Source of the DNA: an uncultured Collinsella sp.
GTDB lineage: Bacteria; Actinomycetota; Coriobacteriia; Coriobacteriales; Coriobacteriaceae
Direction: 5' to 3'
Length of the DNA: 20,215 nucleotides
Assembly (NCBI GenBank): GCA_902470915.1
Contig: CABRIB010000028.1
Location: 1 to 20,215, forward strand
Part shown: one piece after another, positions 7,335-15,520 of the stretch
Numbering within the stretch: position 1 is the first letter of the stretch
Layout of the letters: each line of letters starts with the position of its first letter
Notes under the pieces: model-generated
Seen by the model: only the letters and a program-made list of their open reading frames with translations
What the model was told of the DNA's origin: nothing
Databases searched by the model: none
Made by a program: the position numbers and the translations under genes

Positions 7335-7997
7335 ATGGGCAACAACACAGCAGATACCTCTGTAGTCGATTCCGTCCCCGCATCCGACAGCGCGGCAAAG
7401 CGCTTGACGGGCGACGAACGCCGTCGCGAGATCCTCGCCGCCGTGCGCACCGTGAGTTCCGAGCTGGGCGTGTCGCACCTATCGGTATCGGCCGTGACCA
7501 AGCGAGCCGGCTGCACGCGCTCGCTGTTCTACCACTACTTTGCCGATATGGACGCCGCCGTCACCGCCGTCATGGACGAGGCAATCGACGGCTTTATCTC
7601 CGAACTCGAGCAGTGGAACGCCGGCCGCACCGTCGGTGATATCGAGGGCGCGCTCGACACCGTCGCCCCACTCTTTAAGCGTCTGGTCGCCAGCGGCCAC
7701 GAACTGCCGCACACTCTGACCTCCAACAGCGGCGCACTCTACGGCGGCTTTCTGCACAACGTGGTTCAGCGCGTGGCTCAGTACATCTGCGACACCACCG
7801 TGGTGGACTTTGTCGCCCATCACGAGCTGCGCATCGACCATGTCTACGAAACGTTCTACACCCTCATCATGGGTCTTTTGATGTATATCCGCACGCACCC
7901 CGATGTGCCCGACGAGACGGTCAAGGAAATCATCGCCTCGACACTCCACATCGAGGGCTATACCGCCAAGTATCCGGAGCGCATGCCCCAGAAATGA
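7335..7997 (+). CDS. TetR family transcriptional regulator
   Basis: A 220-residue regulator. The N-terminal DNA-binding domain (about 27-75) contains RREILAAVRTVSSELGVSHL, then the helix-turn-helix SVSAVTKRAGCTRSLFYHYF, which matches the TetR pattern including the closing FYHYF motif. The helical C-terminal part (about 80-210) would bind a ligand I cannot name. A disordered 25-residue Ser/Ala/Asp-rich leader precedes the domain. The start at 7335 follows AAAGGCGG; no better downstream start keeps the whole domain. It is divergent from the oxidoreductase across the operator region and 63 nt ahead of the DUF5692 gene, which it probably shares a transcript with. It likely represses both directions and itself. 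Confidence 0.93.
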   Translation: MGNNTADTSVVDSVPASDSAAKRLTGDERRREILAAVRTVSSELGVSHLSVSAVTKRAGCTRSLFYHYFADMDAAVTAVMDEAIDGFISELEQWNAGRTVGDIEGALDTVAPLFKRLVASGHELPHTLTSNSGALYGGFLHNVVQRVAQYICDTTVVDFVAHHELRIDHVYETFYTLIMGLLMYIRTHPDVPDETVKEIIASTLHIEGYTAKYPERMPQK

Positions 7998-8060
7998 CGA
8001 CATTTGGCCAAACTGCCCGCGATCAGAAGAGGGGCCGCGGGCGTGTGAAAGGAGAGCAGC

Positions 8061-9068
8061 ATGCTGTTCGATGTTTGGGGTAGCGATACCCTTATCCACT
8101 GGGCCGGCTGGGCCATGGTCTTTATTGGCCTGATTGTGCTCAACGAGGTCGGCCGCCGCACCAAGCTGGGCGCGGCAATCATCTTTGGCGTGGCTCCGCT
8201 GGCCATGACCATCTACTGCGTCGCCATCGCCATCGGCGTCTCACAGGGCGCCGAGTGGGCGCTCACCAACCCCACCCATGTGTACCAGAACAGCTGGTTC
8301 CACTACGCCAAGGTATACGCGGCGCTGGCCGGTTGCTGGGGCTTCATTGCCATTAAGTACCAGTGGGGCAAGATCGGCAAGGCGCATTGGTTCCGCGCTT
8401 GGCCGTTTGTGATCGTCGCCATCAACATCATGATCGCCGTCGTGTCCGACTTCGAGAGCGCCTATCACTTCTTTGTCCTGGGCGAGTCCACCTGGGTCAC
8501 CTCAGAAGGTGCTACGCAGCTGGCCGGCTGGAACAACGTGTTCAACGGCATCGCCGGTATCATCAACATCTTCTGCATGACCGGTTGGTGGAGCGTCTAC
8601 GCCTCCGAGGATCAGACCGACATGCTGTGGCCCGACATGACCTGGGTCTACATCATCGCCTACGATATCTGGAACTTCTGCTACACCTACAACTGCCTGC
8701 CCACCCACTCCTGGTTCTGCGGCTTTGCGCTGCTGTTGGCGCCCACCGTCGCCGCCTTTATCTGGAACAAGGGCGGCTGGATTCAGAACCGCGCCTTTAC
8801 GCTGGCTATTTGGTGCATGTTTGCCCAGGTATTCCCGTATTTCCAGGAGGAGTCCATCTTTGTGACCCACTCAACGCTCGACCCCGGCGTCGCTACCGCG
8901 GTCTCGATTGCCGCACTGGTCGCCAACGTCGCCGCGATCATCTACATCGCCTACCGCGCCAAGAAGCTCGGCCGCAATCCCTACAAGCAGGATGTCTTTG
9001 AGGGCACCAGCGATTGGGAGAAGGCTACTGCTCGCCGCGCCAAGGTTGATTACGCGCACGCCGAGTAA
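8061..9068 (+). CDS. DUF5692 family multi-pass membrane protein
   Basis: A 335-residue integral membrane protein with about nine hydrophobic segments, starting MLFDVWGSDTLIHWAGWAMV and ending in a charged cytoplasmic-looking tail (about 300-335). It is unusually rich in Trp, Tyr and Phe, with conserved-looking stretches such as WFHYAKVYAALAGCWGF and YDIWNFCYTYNCLPTHSWFC. I recognise it as DUF5692, a family without assigned function. The start has AAAGGAG 7 nt upstream. It sits behind tetR and is closed by a strong terminator at 9140-9179. Proximity to an Fe-S/FAD enzyme suggests a membrane partner or transporter for the same substrate; this is inference only. Confidence 0.85.
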   Translation: MLFDVWGSDTLIHWAGWAMVFIGLIVLNEVGRRTKLGAAIIFGVAPLAMTIYCVAIAIGVSQGAEWALTNPTHVYQNSWFHYAKVYAALAGCWGFIAIKYQWGKIGKAHWFRAWPFVIVAINIMIAVVSDFESAYHFFVLGESTWVTSEGATQLAGWNNVFNGIAGIINIFCMTGWWSVYASEDQTDMLWPDMTWVYIIAYDIWNFCYTYNCLPTHSWFCGFALLLAPTVAAFIWNKGGWIQNRAFTLAIWCMFAQVFPYFQEESIFVTHSTLDPGVATAVSIAALVANVAAIIYIAYRAKKLGRNPYKQDVFEGTSDWEKATARRAKVDYAHAE

Positions 9069-9139
9069 CGCGCCTGACGCAAACATCGCTTGAGTACGAA
9101 GCCGCATAACCGGCTCCGCGCAACTCAACGCATTGCAGG

Positions 9140-9179
9140 GCCCCCGGAATGTGATTCGTTCGCGTTCCGGGGGCTTTTT
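9140..9179 (+). terminator. Intrinsic terminator after DUF5692 gene
   Basis: Perfect 10-bp arms GCCCCCGGAA (9140-9149) and TTCCGGGGGC (9165-9174), a 15-nt loop, then TTTTT (9175-9179). It ends the tetR-DUF5692 transcript 72 nt past the stop. The remaining stretch to 9301 holds AT-rich words (TTATAT near 9230, TTTATAT near 9244) that may be the promoter of the next gene, but no clear -35/-10 pair. Confidence 0.93.
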
Positions 9180-9301
9180 GCTGCCGCGAGGATGCGGCCG
9201 AACGATGCGCTCGGGTTAAATCGGATCTTATATTTCGCATGCGCTTTATATGGCTCCATTTTTGGGTACAGTGTTGTCCCGATATTGAGCTTGGGGGATA
9301 T

Positions 9302-10804
9302 ATGAAAGATGAGACGATAGGCCAAGAGGATGCGGCCCAAGATGCAGAAGCGTGTGCCAAGGCCCTGGAGAGCCTAGACCAGATCGCGCTGGCCGAGATT
9401 GCGTTTGACGATTCGAGCGTTGATGTGCAGGATGAGCCGGAAATCGAAGCACAGCCCGATGATCAGGATGCAAAAGACGATGGCTCCGCGCCCACCGAAG
9501 ACGAGGCGGGGCACGAGGAATCCGAATGCGAGGCCGACGACCAGCCCGAATCCGACACGAGCGAGGAAACCATCTTGCTCGACAGCTTGCCGGCCGAAGA
9601 TTCGCTAACCCGCGAGCTTCCCGGCCTGGGCTCTACGCCTGTCGTAGACGAGACCATCGCCATGGGCGATATTCCCCTACCGTCTGTTCCCTCGGCACAT
9701 GAGGCCGAGGTTCGTCATCGTAAGATGTCGCCCAAGCGCCGCAACCTGGTGGTTGCCGGCGCTGTGGCCGTCGCGCTCGTCGCCGGCGGCGCAGGCTATG
9801 CTGCCTGGAACGGATATCAGCAAGAGCAGGATGCCGCTGTCGCCGCCAGTGCGCACACGATGATGTCGGTGCAGATTGGCGTGCACGCCGCGGGCCTCGA
9901 CTGCTCAACCGGCTCCAAGATTCCCGTACAGGTGAGCGGGCAGGATTCCGACGGTTCTTCTGTGAGCGAAACGCTCTACGTTGATGAGCACGGTCGTGGC
10001 ATTAAGCTGCTGCCCGGCGATTACACGCTCTCCATTGCCGCCTCCCCCATCGCGGCCGACGGCACCATCTACACCGTCCCGACCACCAAGGCGCAGGTCA
10101 CCATTAAGAGCGATGGGCAGAATTTGAGTGCCCAGGCCACCTTTAAGCTCAAGGTACCTTCAGCCGACACGGTGACTGACGACCAGATCGATGCCGCTGC
10201 CAAGTATGCCGAAGAAGGCGGCGCGAGCTCTGCCGCCGCGGCAAAGATACTCCAGCAGGCGGCAATTACGCGCCGCGATGCCGCCGCCAACGCCGTGAGC
10301 GCAAGCGAAGCGCAGTCCGCGCGCGATGCCGATGCTCGGCATAAGGCGACGGATCTGTATCAGCTCGATATCCCCGTCGAGTGGTATGGCAAGGTCGCAA
10401 CCTGGCAAAACGGCAGTACGCTGTGCATTTATCTGGAGGGCGACACCAACACGCCGCTCGTGACGCTCGTCGCGGTGCGCGAGGGCGAGAGCTTTACGCC
10501 CGATGAGGGCGATACGGTTTTGGGTGCGGCCAATCTAGGCAACGGTTATACCGTCTACGCCAGCGGCCCCGTCTATCCGTACGTGGTGCCCCAGACCATC
10601 AACGGACGGACGCAGAATCCCGTGTCAACCTACCCCATGGACACGGCCATTGAGCTTGTCGAGCTTACGACCGGCAACCGCTACACCTATAGCCAGATCA
10701 AGAACGTACTAGTCGGCAAAGACGGCAAAGCCGACGCCGCGACCAAACTCGAGACCGACTACCTCGCCCAGATTCTGATGCCAAGCATCAAGGCCCAGGA
10801 CTAG
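9302..10804 (+). CDS. Acidic single-pass membrane-anchored protein, function unknown
   Basis: A 500-residue protein I do not recognise. Residues 1-141 are strongly acidic and low in complexity (Asp/Glu-rich, e.g. DDQDAKDDGSAPTEDEAGHE), then a basic patch (HRKMSPKRRN, from about 139) leads into one transmembrane helix (about 149-170: VVAGAVAVALVAGGAGYAAW). The basic residues before the helix predict the acidic tail inside the cell and the C-terminal part outside. That part has a beta-rich section (about 180-285), an alanine-rich helical stretch (about 300-350), and a last domain with WYGKVATWQNGSTLCIYLEG. The start at 9302 has GGGGG upstream; a longer in-frame start at 9239 lacks a ribosome site and would cover the promoter area. 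It stands alone, convergent with the ATPase. Confidence 0.85.
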   Translation: MKDETIGQEDAAQDAEACAKALESLDQIALAEIAFDDSSVDVQDEPEIEAQPDDQDAKDDGSAPTEDEAGHEESECEADDQPESDTSEETILLDSLPAEDSLTRELPGLGSTPVVDETIAMGDIPLPSVPSAHEAEVRHRKMSPKRRNLVVAGAVAVALVAGGAGYAAWNGYQQEQDAAVAASAHTMMSVQIGVHAAGLDCSTGSKIPVQVSGQDSDGSSVSETLYVDEHGRGIKLLPGDYTLSIAASPIAADGTIYTVPTTKAQVTIKSDGQNLSAQATFKLKVPSADTVTDDQIDAAAKYAEEGGASSAAAAKILQQAAITRRDAAANAVSASEAQSARDADARHKATDLYQLDIPVEWYGKVATWQNGSTLCIYLEGDTNTPLVTLVAVREGESFTPDEGDTVLGAANLGNGYTVYASGPVYPYVVPQTINGRTQNPVSTYPMDTAIELVELTTGNRYTYSQIKNVLVGKDGKADAATKLETDYLAQILMPSIKAQD

Positions 10805-10839
10805 CCGGGCGCATCATGGTGCTCCCCAACCGTGATGAA

Positions 10840-10861
10840 GGGGCCAGGAGGTCCTGGCCCC
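10840..10861. terminator. Hairpin between convergent genes
   Basis: Perfect 10-bp arms GGGGCCAGGA (10840-10849) and TCCTGGCCCC (10852-10861) around a 2-nt turn, 35 nt after the plus-strand stop and 16 nt from the minus-strand stop. No T-tract follows on either strand, so a bidirectional terminator role is plausible but not shown. Confidence 0.5.
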
Positions 10862-10877
10862 ACAGATCCGTAGATGG

Positions 10878-12230
10878 TTAGGCAAGGAGCCACTTCCATG
10901 CGGGAACAACGTGTACCACACCGTGCTCGCATGGAATATCGGCCTGCTCATCCATGGTAACGATTGCCGACTCGCCAAGATCGAACTGGGCCATCGAGGC
11001 ATCAAGCGCGGCAATTTCGCGCTCGCGCGTTTTCTCACTTGCCATATCCACACTCACCTGAATCAGGCTATAAGCCCGCATAAGAAGTGCGTCCCCAGCC
11101 ACAAAGTCCACCTCATGGTTTTTGCTCTTCTCTTTGATCAGCAAGCGGCAGACCGATCCGACCCTCACCGCGGGAGTCCTTCTTCTTAGCGCGTTGAACA
11201 CTGCGGTCTCGAGCCTCTGGCCCTGGTCCAATGCCGATGCGGGAGAGAATGCTCCAAACATCGCAGGATCGACAGCGTAGACCTTAGACGCAGACCGCAT
11301 GTTATTTGCCAGTGAACGCGTGAACTCCGGCACGGAGAACAGCAGGTAGGCATCCTCATAATACTCAAGTAAGTCGCTGAGCGAATTACGACTGACGGGT
11401 ATCTGCCTGCTCTTGAACTCGTTGTACACTTTGTTCACCGACAGCTCTCGTCCCGAAGATGCCATACACCGCGTCAGGAACAGAGATGCCAGGCGAGGGT
11501 TCTTGACGTCGTAACGTTCAACGACGTCCATGGCGACCGTTCGCGAAGCATATTCCTGTAGCAGCTGAATCGCGTCTGCGGGCGTCTGCTCAAGTGTCGC
11601 GATGAATCCCCCTCGTTCAAGATATCCGATCAGATGATGTCGAAGCAGCGCTGCATCGCTTGGGGAAAAGGTCGCATCTGGCTCGAAAACGCTCCCCGTC
11701 TTATATCGAACGTATTCCGAAAAACTCAACGGAAAAAGCTCTCGTATAAGAGAACGACCCCTGAACTCGCTCTTAAGTTCTGAGGACAGCATCTTAGAAG
11801 AAGATCCCGTCACATAGACGGTCGCTTTCTCCGTATCGACTACACGCCGCAGAAACGCACCCCATTCGGGAATTTCCTGGATCTCGTCAAAGAAAATGTA
11901 AGCGCCCTCGGTTCGAGCAGCAGGATGCAGCGCATAGAACGTGTCAAGCACGTCCGCCAGCAGCGATGGCTCATACGGGCGCAAGCGCTCGTCCTCAAAA
12001 TTAAAGTAAAGCATCCGGTCAAGCTCGACGCCCCGACCCTGAAGCCGCTGTATCTCCTGATACAGGCGATACGTCTTTCCACAACGGCGGGCCCCCACAA
12101 CCACATTTACGATGTTGTCGCGCTTTGGCTCCTGTGGGTTTCCCAAATCAAGGTCTCGCTTAAAGACCTGCGGAACCCCCTGCTGTTCAAAGTCCTTTAT
12201 TTTCTGGGCGATCAAGTCGTTGAATGCCAT
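10878..12230 (-). CDS. AAA-family ATPase with DUF4143 domain
   Basis: A 450-residue protein of the AAA_14/DUF4143 type. The Walker A loop is at 46-53 (GARRCGKT), and Walker B lies in AYIFFDEIQEIPEW with Asp115/Glu116. A sensor-like VTGSSSKMLSSELKSEFRGR (about 140-159) is followed by RELFPLSFSEYV. The C-terminal half has a winged-helix-like stretch (NKVYNEFKSRQIPVSRNSLS) and ends with a PD-(D/E)XK-like pattern, HEVDFV...LIQVSVD. These proteins are common in accessory regions of anaerobes; their role is unclear, with ideas ranging from defence to DNA handling. The start at 12230 has GGAG 4 nt upstream, inside a large inverted repeat. Single gene; it looks complete. Confidence 0.92.
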   Translation of the reverse strand: MAFNDLIAQKIKDFEQQGVPQVFKRDLDLGNPQEPKRDNIVNVVVGARRCGKTYRLYQEIQRLQGRGVELDRMLYFNFEDERLRPYEPSLLADVLDTFYALHPAARTEGAYIFFDEIQEIPEWGAFLRRVVDTEKATVYVTGSSSKMLSSELKSEFRGRSLIRELFPLSFSEYVRYKTGSVFEPDATFSPSDAALLRHHLIGYLERGGFIATLEQTPADAIQLLQEYASRTVAMDVVERYDVKNPRLASLFLTRCMASSGRELSVNKVYNEFKSRQIPVSRNSLSDLLEYYEDAYLLFSVPEFTRSLANNMRSASKVYAVDPAMFGAFSPASALDQGQRLETAVFNALRRRTPAVRVGSVCRLLIKEKSKNHEVDFVAGDALLMRAYSLIQVSVDMASEKTREREIAALDASMAQFDLGESAIVTMDEQADIPCEHGVVHVVPAWKWLLA

Positions 12231-12237
12231 GATTCTC

Positions 12238-12299
12238 CAATCTTGCTCTCTAGCTAATCAAAATTATACTTATTCTTGATTAATTAGAGAGCAAGATTG
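12238..12299 (-). promoter_or_regulatory. Promoter framed by a 24-bp inverted repeat, ahead of the ATPase
   Basis: Arms 12238-12261 and 12276-12299 are complementary at 22 of 24 positions, with a 14-nt spacer. A TATAAT on the minus strand (ATTATA on plus, 12263-12268) lies in that spacer. The proximal arm runs to 8 nt from the start codon and touches the ribosome site. A protein bound to both arms would cover the promoter; as RNA the arms could fold only if transcription began upstream of them. Confidence 0.7.
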
Positions 12300-12472
12300 T
12301 GTGTGGCTTGATTAACACTTAAGCAGGTTTTTCACTATTATTGCTCCGAAGGATATCGAGTGGCTAAGAGGACAACCGAGCTCGAATGCGACTCCCCGAG
12401 CAGCCAATTTGGCAGTCAATTTGGGACGGGGCCTTTTTGACTACCCTCCCCCTGCAGAAAAATCCCTAACGC
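12300..12472. other. Intergenic stretch with an orphan terminator-like hairpin
   Basis: No gene is supported here. CCCCG (12394-12398) pairs with CGGGG (12427-12431) around an inner GCCAATTTGGC palindrome, and TTTTT follows at 12434-12438, giving a plus-strand terminator shape with no plus-strand gene before it. It may be the remains of a lost gene or the end of an unseen small RNA. Confidence 0.35.
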
Positions 12473-12539
12473 AGTTGCGGTGAAATAGGGATTGTTTTTG
12501 CTGGTCAAACCGCAAAACAGTCCCTATTTCACCGCAACT
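12473..12539. repeat. Palindromic repeat, GTTGCGGTGAAATAG family, copy 2
   Basis: Arms AGTTGCGGTGAAATAGGG (from 12473) and CCCTATTTCACCGCAACT (to 12539) match over 22 bp with one mismatch, with a 23-nt loop. It is the same family as 3831-3897, and again lies just past (24 bp) the stop of a minus-strand gene. Confidence 0.88.
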
Positions 12540-12563
12540 TATTGGTGACCTTTTGGGTGGCAC

Positions 12564-12758
12564 TCAGCGCCAGGGGTCGGCTTCGAACATTGGCTCGCGC
12601 TCGGGGCGGCGATCGCTGTAGGGATCGTAGCCGTCGTCGTCCTCGTTCTCGGCACGGATGTAGGGGTCGCGCGGCTTGGGCGCAGGCTTGGGTGCAGGCT
12701 TGGGTGCGGCGGGCGCCGTCTCAGCCGCCGGTGCGTTCGTCTCGTTCTCGTCTTTCAT
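12564..12758 (-). CDS. Small Pro/Ala-rich, acidic C-terminal protein, unknown
   Basis: A 64-residue protein starting MKDENETNAPAAETAPAAPK. A PKPAPKPAPKP stretch (about 19-31) is followed by an acidic/aromatic part (ENEDDDGYDPYSDRR) ending FEADPWR. It is probably disordered and cytoplasmic; no family is recognised. The start at 12758 has AAGGAG 8 nt ahead, better than the ATG two codons upstream, which is only 2 nt from it. It lies downstream of the clpB terminator, so it needs read-through or its own promoter. Composition fits a real gene (clear ribosome site, neighbour-like codon use), but it is short, so confidence is moderate. Confidence 0.65.
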   Translation of the reverse strand: MKDENETNAPAAETAPAAPKPAPKPAPKPRDPYIRAENEDDDGYDPYSDRRPEREPMFEADPWR

Positions 12759-12810
12759 CTGCATAGCTCCTTGCCTTGTACTCACGTTCAACACCATAGA
12801 TTGTCGCACG

Positions 12811-12847
12811 AAAAAGGGCGGCGGACCCAATTGGATCCGCCGCCCTT
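12811..12847 (-). terminator. Intrinsic terminator of clpB
   Basis: Arms AAGGGCGGCGGA (12814-12825) and TCCGCCGCCCTT (12836-12847) are perfectly complementary over 12 bp, around a loop with its own CCAATTGG palindrome. On the minus strand the stem runs into TTTTTC. It is 45 nt past the clpB stop. Confidence 0.92.
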
Positions 12848-12892
12848 GGCGTTTAGAGACGACTGGTAGATTTTAAGGCATGTCCCAAAAAA

Positions 12893-15520
12893 CTACTCGG
12901 CGTCGGGGACCTCGTAGGTGGCCGCCGGCGTGTTATCGCACACGACGGTAAAGCCGCCGTCCTTGTCGACATCGACCGTCACCTGATCGCCCTCGCGCAC
13001 CGTGCCGTCGATGATGGCGGCGGCGATGGCGTCCACGACCTCGCGCTGGACCAGACGCTTGAGCGGACGGGCGCCGAACACGGGGTCCAGGCCGCCCACG
13101 GCGAGCATCTGCTTGGCCGCCGGGGTGATGGCAAGCGTCATGCGCTCCTTGGCCAGGCGTGCGCGGACGTCGGCAAGCTGGATGTCGACGATCTTCTCGA
13201 TCTGCGCCATACCGAGCGGATGGAACACCACGATATCGTCGATACGGTTGAGGAACTCGGGGCGGAAGGTCTGAGCCATGGCGGCGTCGACCTGATGGCG
13301 CATCTCCTCCTCGTCCTTACCGGACAGATCGGCGATGGCCTTGGAGCCCACGTTGGACGTCATGATGATAATCGTGTTCTTGAAGGACACCTGGCGACCC
13401 TGACCGTCGGTCAGACGGCCGTCGTCAAGCACCTGCAGCAGCACGTTAAAGACATCCGGATGAGCCTTCTCCATCTCGTCGAGCAAGATCACGGAGTACG
13501 GACGACGGCGCACGGCCTCGGTGAGCTGGCCGCCCTCGTCGTAGCCCACGTATCCCGGAGGCGCACCGATCAGACGCTGGACGCTGAACTTCTCCATGTA
13601 CTCGGACATGTCGATACGCACGAGCGCACGCTCGTCGTCGAACAGGCACTCGGCAAGCGCCTTGGCGAGCTCGGTCTTGCCTACGCCGGTGGGGCCCAGG
13701 AAGAAGAAGCTGCCGATGGGCTTGTCCGGATCGGAGAGACCCGCACGGCTGCGGCGCACGGCTGCGGCCACAGCGGAAACGGCCTCGTCCTGGCCGATGA
13801 CGCGCTTATGCAGCTCGCCCTCCAAGCCCTTCAGCTTGTCGAGCTCGCCCTGCATCATCTTGGACACGGGCACGCCGGTCCAGGCGCTTACGACCTCGGC
13901 AATCTCGTCGGAGGTCACCTGCTCGTTGAGCCCCTCGCCGTCCTGCTGCTTTTGCGCCTCGAGCGCGGCCTCGGAATCCTGAATCTGCTGCTGCAGGCCC
14001 GGAATCACGGAGAAGCGCAGCTCGGACGCACGGCCCAGGTCGCCGTTGCGCGTCGCGCGCTCTTCTTCGCTCTTGGCCTCGTCAAGCTGGCCCTTAAGCT
14101 CCTGCACGTGGTCGATAGCGTTCTTTTGGTTGAGCCAGCCGGCCTTTTGCACGTTGAGCTTTTCCTGGACTTCGGCAATCTCTTGGCGCAGAGCCTCCAA
14201 ACGCTCCTTGGAGGCGTCGTCGGTCTCCTTCATGAGCGCCTGCTCCTCGATCTGCAACTGGGTGAGTTGACGTGTGGTGGCGTCGATCTCGACCGGCATG
14301 CTGTCGAGCTCCATGCGCAGGCGGCTTGCCGCCTCATCGACCAGGTCGATGGCCTTGTCGGGCAGGAATCGGTCGGCGATATAGCGATCGGAGAGGTCGG
14401 CAGCTGCCACAAGCGCGCTATCGGTGATATGCACGCCGTGGAAGATCTCGTACTTCTCCTTGAGGCCACGCAGGATCGAGATGGTGTCCTCGACGGTAGG
14501 CTCGCTGACCATTACGGTCTGGAAACGACGGGCGAGCGCCGCGTCCTTCTCGATGTACTTGCGGTATTCGTCAAGCGTAGTCGCGCCGATCGCATGCAAG
14601 TCGCCACGGGCAAGCGCCGGCTTCAGGATGTTGCCGGCGTCCATGGAGCCCTCGGTGGCACCCGCGCCCACGATGGTATGGAGCTCATCGATGAACAGGA
14701 TGACCTTACCTTCGGACTTCTGCACCTCCTTGAGCACGGCCTTCAAGCGGTCCTCGAACTCGCCGCGGTACTTGGCGCCGGCGACCAGCGCGCTCATGTC
14801 GAGCTCGATGAGGTCGCGGTCGCGCAGGGTGCTCGGCACGTCGCCGGCCACGATACGCTGGGCGATGCCCTCGACGATGGCCGTCTTGCCGACGCCCGGC
14901 TCGCCGATGAGCACGGGGTTGTTCTTGGTGCGGCGGGACAGGACCTGAATAGTACGACGGATCTCGTCGGTACGGCCGATGACCGGGTCGAGCTTGCCGG
15001 CGCGGGCCAGATCGCAGATGTTGCGACCGTACTGCTCCAACGCCTCAAACTGAGTCTTGTCCTCGGCAGACGTCACGCGGTCATCGCCGCGCAGCTCCTC
15101 ATAGACCTGCTCGATGCGCTCCTTGGTCACGCCGGCGTCGCGCAGAACGCGGCCGGCCTCGCCCTTGTCCTCGGCAAGTGCCATCAGCAGATGCTCGGTC
15201 ACCACAAAGCTGTCGCCCATCTTGGTGGCCTTCTTCTCGGCCTTTTCGATGACGCGAACGAGCTCGTTGGACAAGCCCATCTGCTGACCCTCGCCCGAAA
15301 CCTTAGGCGCGTGGTCGATGGCATCTTGTGTGGAGCGTGCGAGCTGGGCCGGGTCGGCACCGATGCGCTCGATAATCACAGAGATATTGCGCTCACCGGC
15401 ACCGAGCAAGGCGGACAGCAGGTGAATCGGCTCCACCGCGCCGGCCTGCGCGTCGGCAGCCGTGCTCATGGCGGTTTGCAGCGCCTCGCGCGACGTCATT
15501 GCTAGCTTATCGATTCTCAT
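12893..15520 (-). CDS. clpB: ATP-dependent chaperone ClpB
   Basis: An 875-residue disaggregase that, with DnaK, pulls proteins out of aggregates through a hexameric ring in the cytoplasm. Domains: N domain with two Clp repeats (about 1-145); first AAA module with Walker A GEPGVGKTA (about 206) and LFIDELHTIVGAG; the ClpB-specific coiled-coil middle domain (about 400-525), which separates it from ClpA/ClpC; second AAA module with GPTGVGKTELAKALAE (about 609), LLDEMEKAHPDV and the arginine-finger region FRPEFLNRIDD; small C-terminal domain. Length matches ClpB (about 860). The start at 15520 follows GAGAGGTG about 6 nt upstream. Single gene with its own terminator; the leader has an AT-rich inverted repeat but no CIRCE or HAIR element that I can see. 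Confidence 0.98.
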   Translation of the reverse strand: MRIDKLAMTSREALQTAMSTAADAQAGAVEPIHLLSALLGAGERNISVIIERIGADPAQLARSTQDAIDHAPKVSGEGQQMGLSNELVRVIEKAEKKATKMGDSFVVTEHLLMALAEDKGEAGRVLRDAGVTKERIEQVYEELRGDDRVTSAEDKTQFEALEQYGRNICDLARAGKLDPVIGRTDEIRRTIQVLSRRTKNNPVLIGEPGVGKTAIVEGIAQRIVAGDVPSTLRDRDLIELDMSALVAGAKYRGEFEDRLKAVLKEVQKSEGKVILFIDELHTIVGAGATEGSMDAGNILKPALARGDLHAIGATTLDEYRKYIEKDAALARRFQTVMVSEPTVEDTISILRGLKEKYEIFHGVHITDSALVAAADLSDRYIADRFLPDKAIDLVDEAASRLRMELDSMPVEIDATTRQLTQLQIEEQALMKETDDASKERLEALRQEIAEVQEKLNVQKAGWLNQKNAIDHVQELKGQLDEAKSEEERATRNGDLGRASELRFSVIPGLQQQIQDSEAALEAQKQQDGEGLNEQVTSDEIAEVVSAWTGVPVSKMMQGELDKLKGLEGELHKRVIGQDEAVSAVAAAVRRSRAGLSDPDKPIGSFFFLGPTGVGKTELAKALAECLFDDERALVRIDMSEYMEKFSVQRLIGAPPGYVGYDEGGQLTEAVRRRPYSVILLDEMEKAHPDVFNVLLQVLDDGRLTDGQGRQVSFKNTIIIMTSNVGSKAIADLSGKDEEEMRHQVDAAMAQTFRPEFLNRIDDIVVFHPLGMAQIEKIVDIQLADVRARLAKERMTLAITPAAKQMLAVGGLDPVFGARPLKRLVQREVVDAIAAAIIDGTVREGDQVTVDVDKDGGFTVVCDNTPAATYEVPDAE

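Noticed and set aside
12350..12400. tRNA-like words (GTGGCTAAGAGG, GAGCTCGAATGC)
   Set aside because: Too little room between them for an anticodon arm, and no acceptor stem can be paired.
13220..15505. 761-codon plus-strand frame opposite clpB
   Set aside because: Shadow of the ClpB codon pattern; no start context and no domains.
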